Positions 49,451 through 50,646 of a stretch of 50,646 bases of DNA are shown here, in pieces (positions within the stretch are counted from its first letter, which is position 1; the number at the start of each line of letters is the position of its first letter). The stretch is from Aureococcus anophagefferens. Taxonomy: Eukaryota > Sar > Pelagophyceae > Pelagomonadales > Pelagomonadaceae. Position numbers and translations under genes: made by a program. A model generated the notes under the pieces. That model was given only the letters and a program-made list of their open reading frames with translations, was not told the origin of the DNA and did not search any database. Location: NCBI RefSeq assembly GCF_000186865.1, contig NW_008705601.1, positions 41,167 to 91,812 on the forward strand. The letters run 5' to 3'.

Positions 49451-50540
49451 TTTCTGAGGATCACAATGACCCACCACATCCGAAAAGTGGCGCTGTCCAT
49501 TGACGTTTCCAATAGAAAGCGTGACAATCAAGCAAGTTGTGAGTCACGCGGTTGGAGATTGCCAGTCAGGAGCGTCTGTCGGGAGCCAAGCCACGACGGA
49601 TTGCGCATCGCGCGTCCTGAAATTTTTGAGGACCAGGTATAATCTCACCGCGGGCTCGGGCTCGGGTGGAGTGCCAACGCGCCGCTGTGTCTCGTTAGGA
49701 AGCTCCAAGGTCTCTCCTCTTGCAATTTTTCACGATCGAACAAGCGGGGATGAGTAGGGGCGGCGAGAAATATGGAATGCAACAACGCGGTCATCTTTGA
49801 GCGAGATCCTTGCGCTAAAGGCGAGGTGGTAGATGTCACGGGTACACGGAAGTCTCGAGATGGGAAACGTGAGAGGATCCCCTCCGTACATGCAGGCTTC
49901 AAATCATTGAGCGTTGTGAATGCGCGCATCCTGAAAGCCGCAGGGTCGAGAGCTTGTTCGAGCCTTAGTGACACGTCTGGCAAGCAGCCGTGACGTCGCT
50001 GTTGGTGGATCTGTCACGTGATGCAGATTTGGCTCTGATTGGGTGGCGTTGATGAGGAAAAAGGGGGGACACGCCTCATCCCGAATATGCGTATCTTTCA
50101 CCGAACAGCATTGTGTGGTTGCTGACCAAGTGGCTTCTATTTCACCTGAGATGATTGCTCTCACGCGAGAGTGCTTTGGGACTGGTAGGATTGCCGAGCG
50201 TGACGCGCAGCGACCAGGAGTCTGAAACCTAGCTAGGAAGAAATCAGGAAGAGGATGCCGGTCCTGGATACTCGCACGTGACTTCGCAACTGTCGACCCT
50301 GCTGACAGGGGTGTGCGTCATCTCGTCTCTCGCGAACATGGCTCGCATTCCGAAATAGGTCACGGGGGACTGTTGCGTATCGAAAACTTCGCCTCTCGTC
50401 CTATCTTGTACACCTGCCCGATTGCATTGGCGCGTGCATCTCTGACTTGACTAGATAACCGAGCACTATCCAAGGCGCCATCAGTTTGTCCCCCACCACG
50501 ACAACCGAGGCCCGTTCAAGCGCGTTCTTCCGTCCGATGC
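49451..50540. pseudogene. Eroded region, possible ketoreductase
   Basis: About 1.1 kb. 'YNLTAGSGSGGVPTRR' (49,638) and 'SVHAGFKSLSVVNARILKAAG' (49,883) are weakly KR-like (T-G-G-x-G-G-L-G and V-H-A-A-G segments), but the match is poor. Nothing else is recognisable. Confidence 0.25.
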
Positions 50541-50544
50541 CAAA

Positions 50545-50646
50545 GCCTCCTCGACGATCTCGTTGGCAGCGTGACCCAGCTCACCGGCACCGCCACTTCA
50601 CTCGACGTACCGCTCATGTCGGCCGGGATCGACTCCGTCGGGGCGA
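50545..50646 (+). pseudogene. Acyl carrier protein, cut by window edge
   Basis: 'LLDDLVGSVTQLTGTATSLD' and 'VPLMSAGIDSVGA' run to the last base. The carrier Ser codon is present and this fragment is open. It is closest to the ACP at 39,140 ('LDELIGTMAQLSDTSV'). The synthase locus therefore continues beyond the window. Confidence 0.75.

Noticed and set aside
30854..50646. Reassigned stop codons (alternative genetic code) keeping the PKS alive
   Set aside because: At conserved positions TAG replaces Gln, Glu and Ser, TGA replaces Arg (and once Ala), and TAA a variable residue. Frame changes also occur inside domains. No single reassignment explains this, and the other genes in the window use normal stops.
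30854..50646. Dinoflagellate origin
   Set aside because: The synthase style is reminiscent, but the rest of the window (short GT-AG introns, GC-rich ankyrin and GT90 genes, introner-like element) fits a pelagophyte-type stramenopile better. The call is not decisive.

Overview
The window looks like nuclear DNA of a eukaryotic alga, most likely a stramenopile of the pelagophyte type. The reasons are widely spaced genes on both strands, GT-AG introns of only 27-54 nt, very GC-rich genes with long Ala/Arg shadow frames, ankyrin genes ending in an LPKE-FWHVLTYW-like tail, ShKT and 'DGCY' secreted domains, BED and SAP-like DNA-binding proteins and an introner-like element. The species call is inference; no rRNA, tRNA or organellar marker is present.

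Layout. 1-10.6 kb (moderate GC): four minus-strand genes for a cupin/JmjC-like protein, a multipass membrane protein with a Ser-rich tail, a spliced ShKT/LEA2-like membrane protein and a secreted Cys-rich receptor-like protein, with repeat-rich intergenic DNA at 5.0-6.5 kb. 10.8-22.8 kb (very GC-rich): a BED zinc-finger gene converging on a broken transposase-like/NHL gene. That second gene appears to be split by a roughly 735-bp lower-GC insert (14.42-15.16 kb) carrying an HMG-box fragment and an AT-rich ORF of viral character. An ankyrin gene, a GT90 glycosyltransferase, a four-repeat SAP-like protein and a PDZ-PH gene cut by a 50-N gap follow. 22.9-30.5 kb: an adenylation/carrier-protein fragment with tiny introns, a decayed BAHD acyltransferase, a virus-type cytosine methyltransferase, an introner-like element, a sulfotransferase with one nonsense codon, a possible glycosyltransferase and a Gln-rich protein.

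30.7-50.6 kb (to the right edge and beyond) is the outstanding region: a collinear plus-strand relic of a giant modular polyketide synthase. In order it holds a flavin monooxygenase, three carrier proteins (ACPs), KS, DH, possible KR, two ACPs, KS, DH, two ACPs, KS, HMG-CoA-synthase-like domain, two enoyl-CoA-hydratase-like domains, two ACPs, an MDR-type enoyl reductase, KS, DH and one ACP at the edge. No acyltransferase domain is seen. This matches the logic of bacterial trans-AT synthases with a beta-branching (HMGS/ECH1/ECH2) cassette, but the cassette lies in line inside a eukaryotic megasynthase locus. Every module is interrupted by stops and frameshifts, so this copy is dead, although the KS catalytic codons and most carrier serines remain. 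An intact paralogue elsewhere in the genome would be a new type of eukaryotic beta-branching PKS.

The carrier protein and acyltransferase at 23-25 kb may belong to the same biosynthetic neighbourhood, but the N gap and the base-composition switch leave the linkage of the two halves open.
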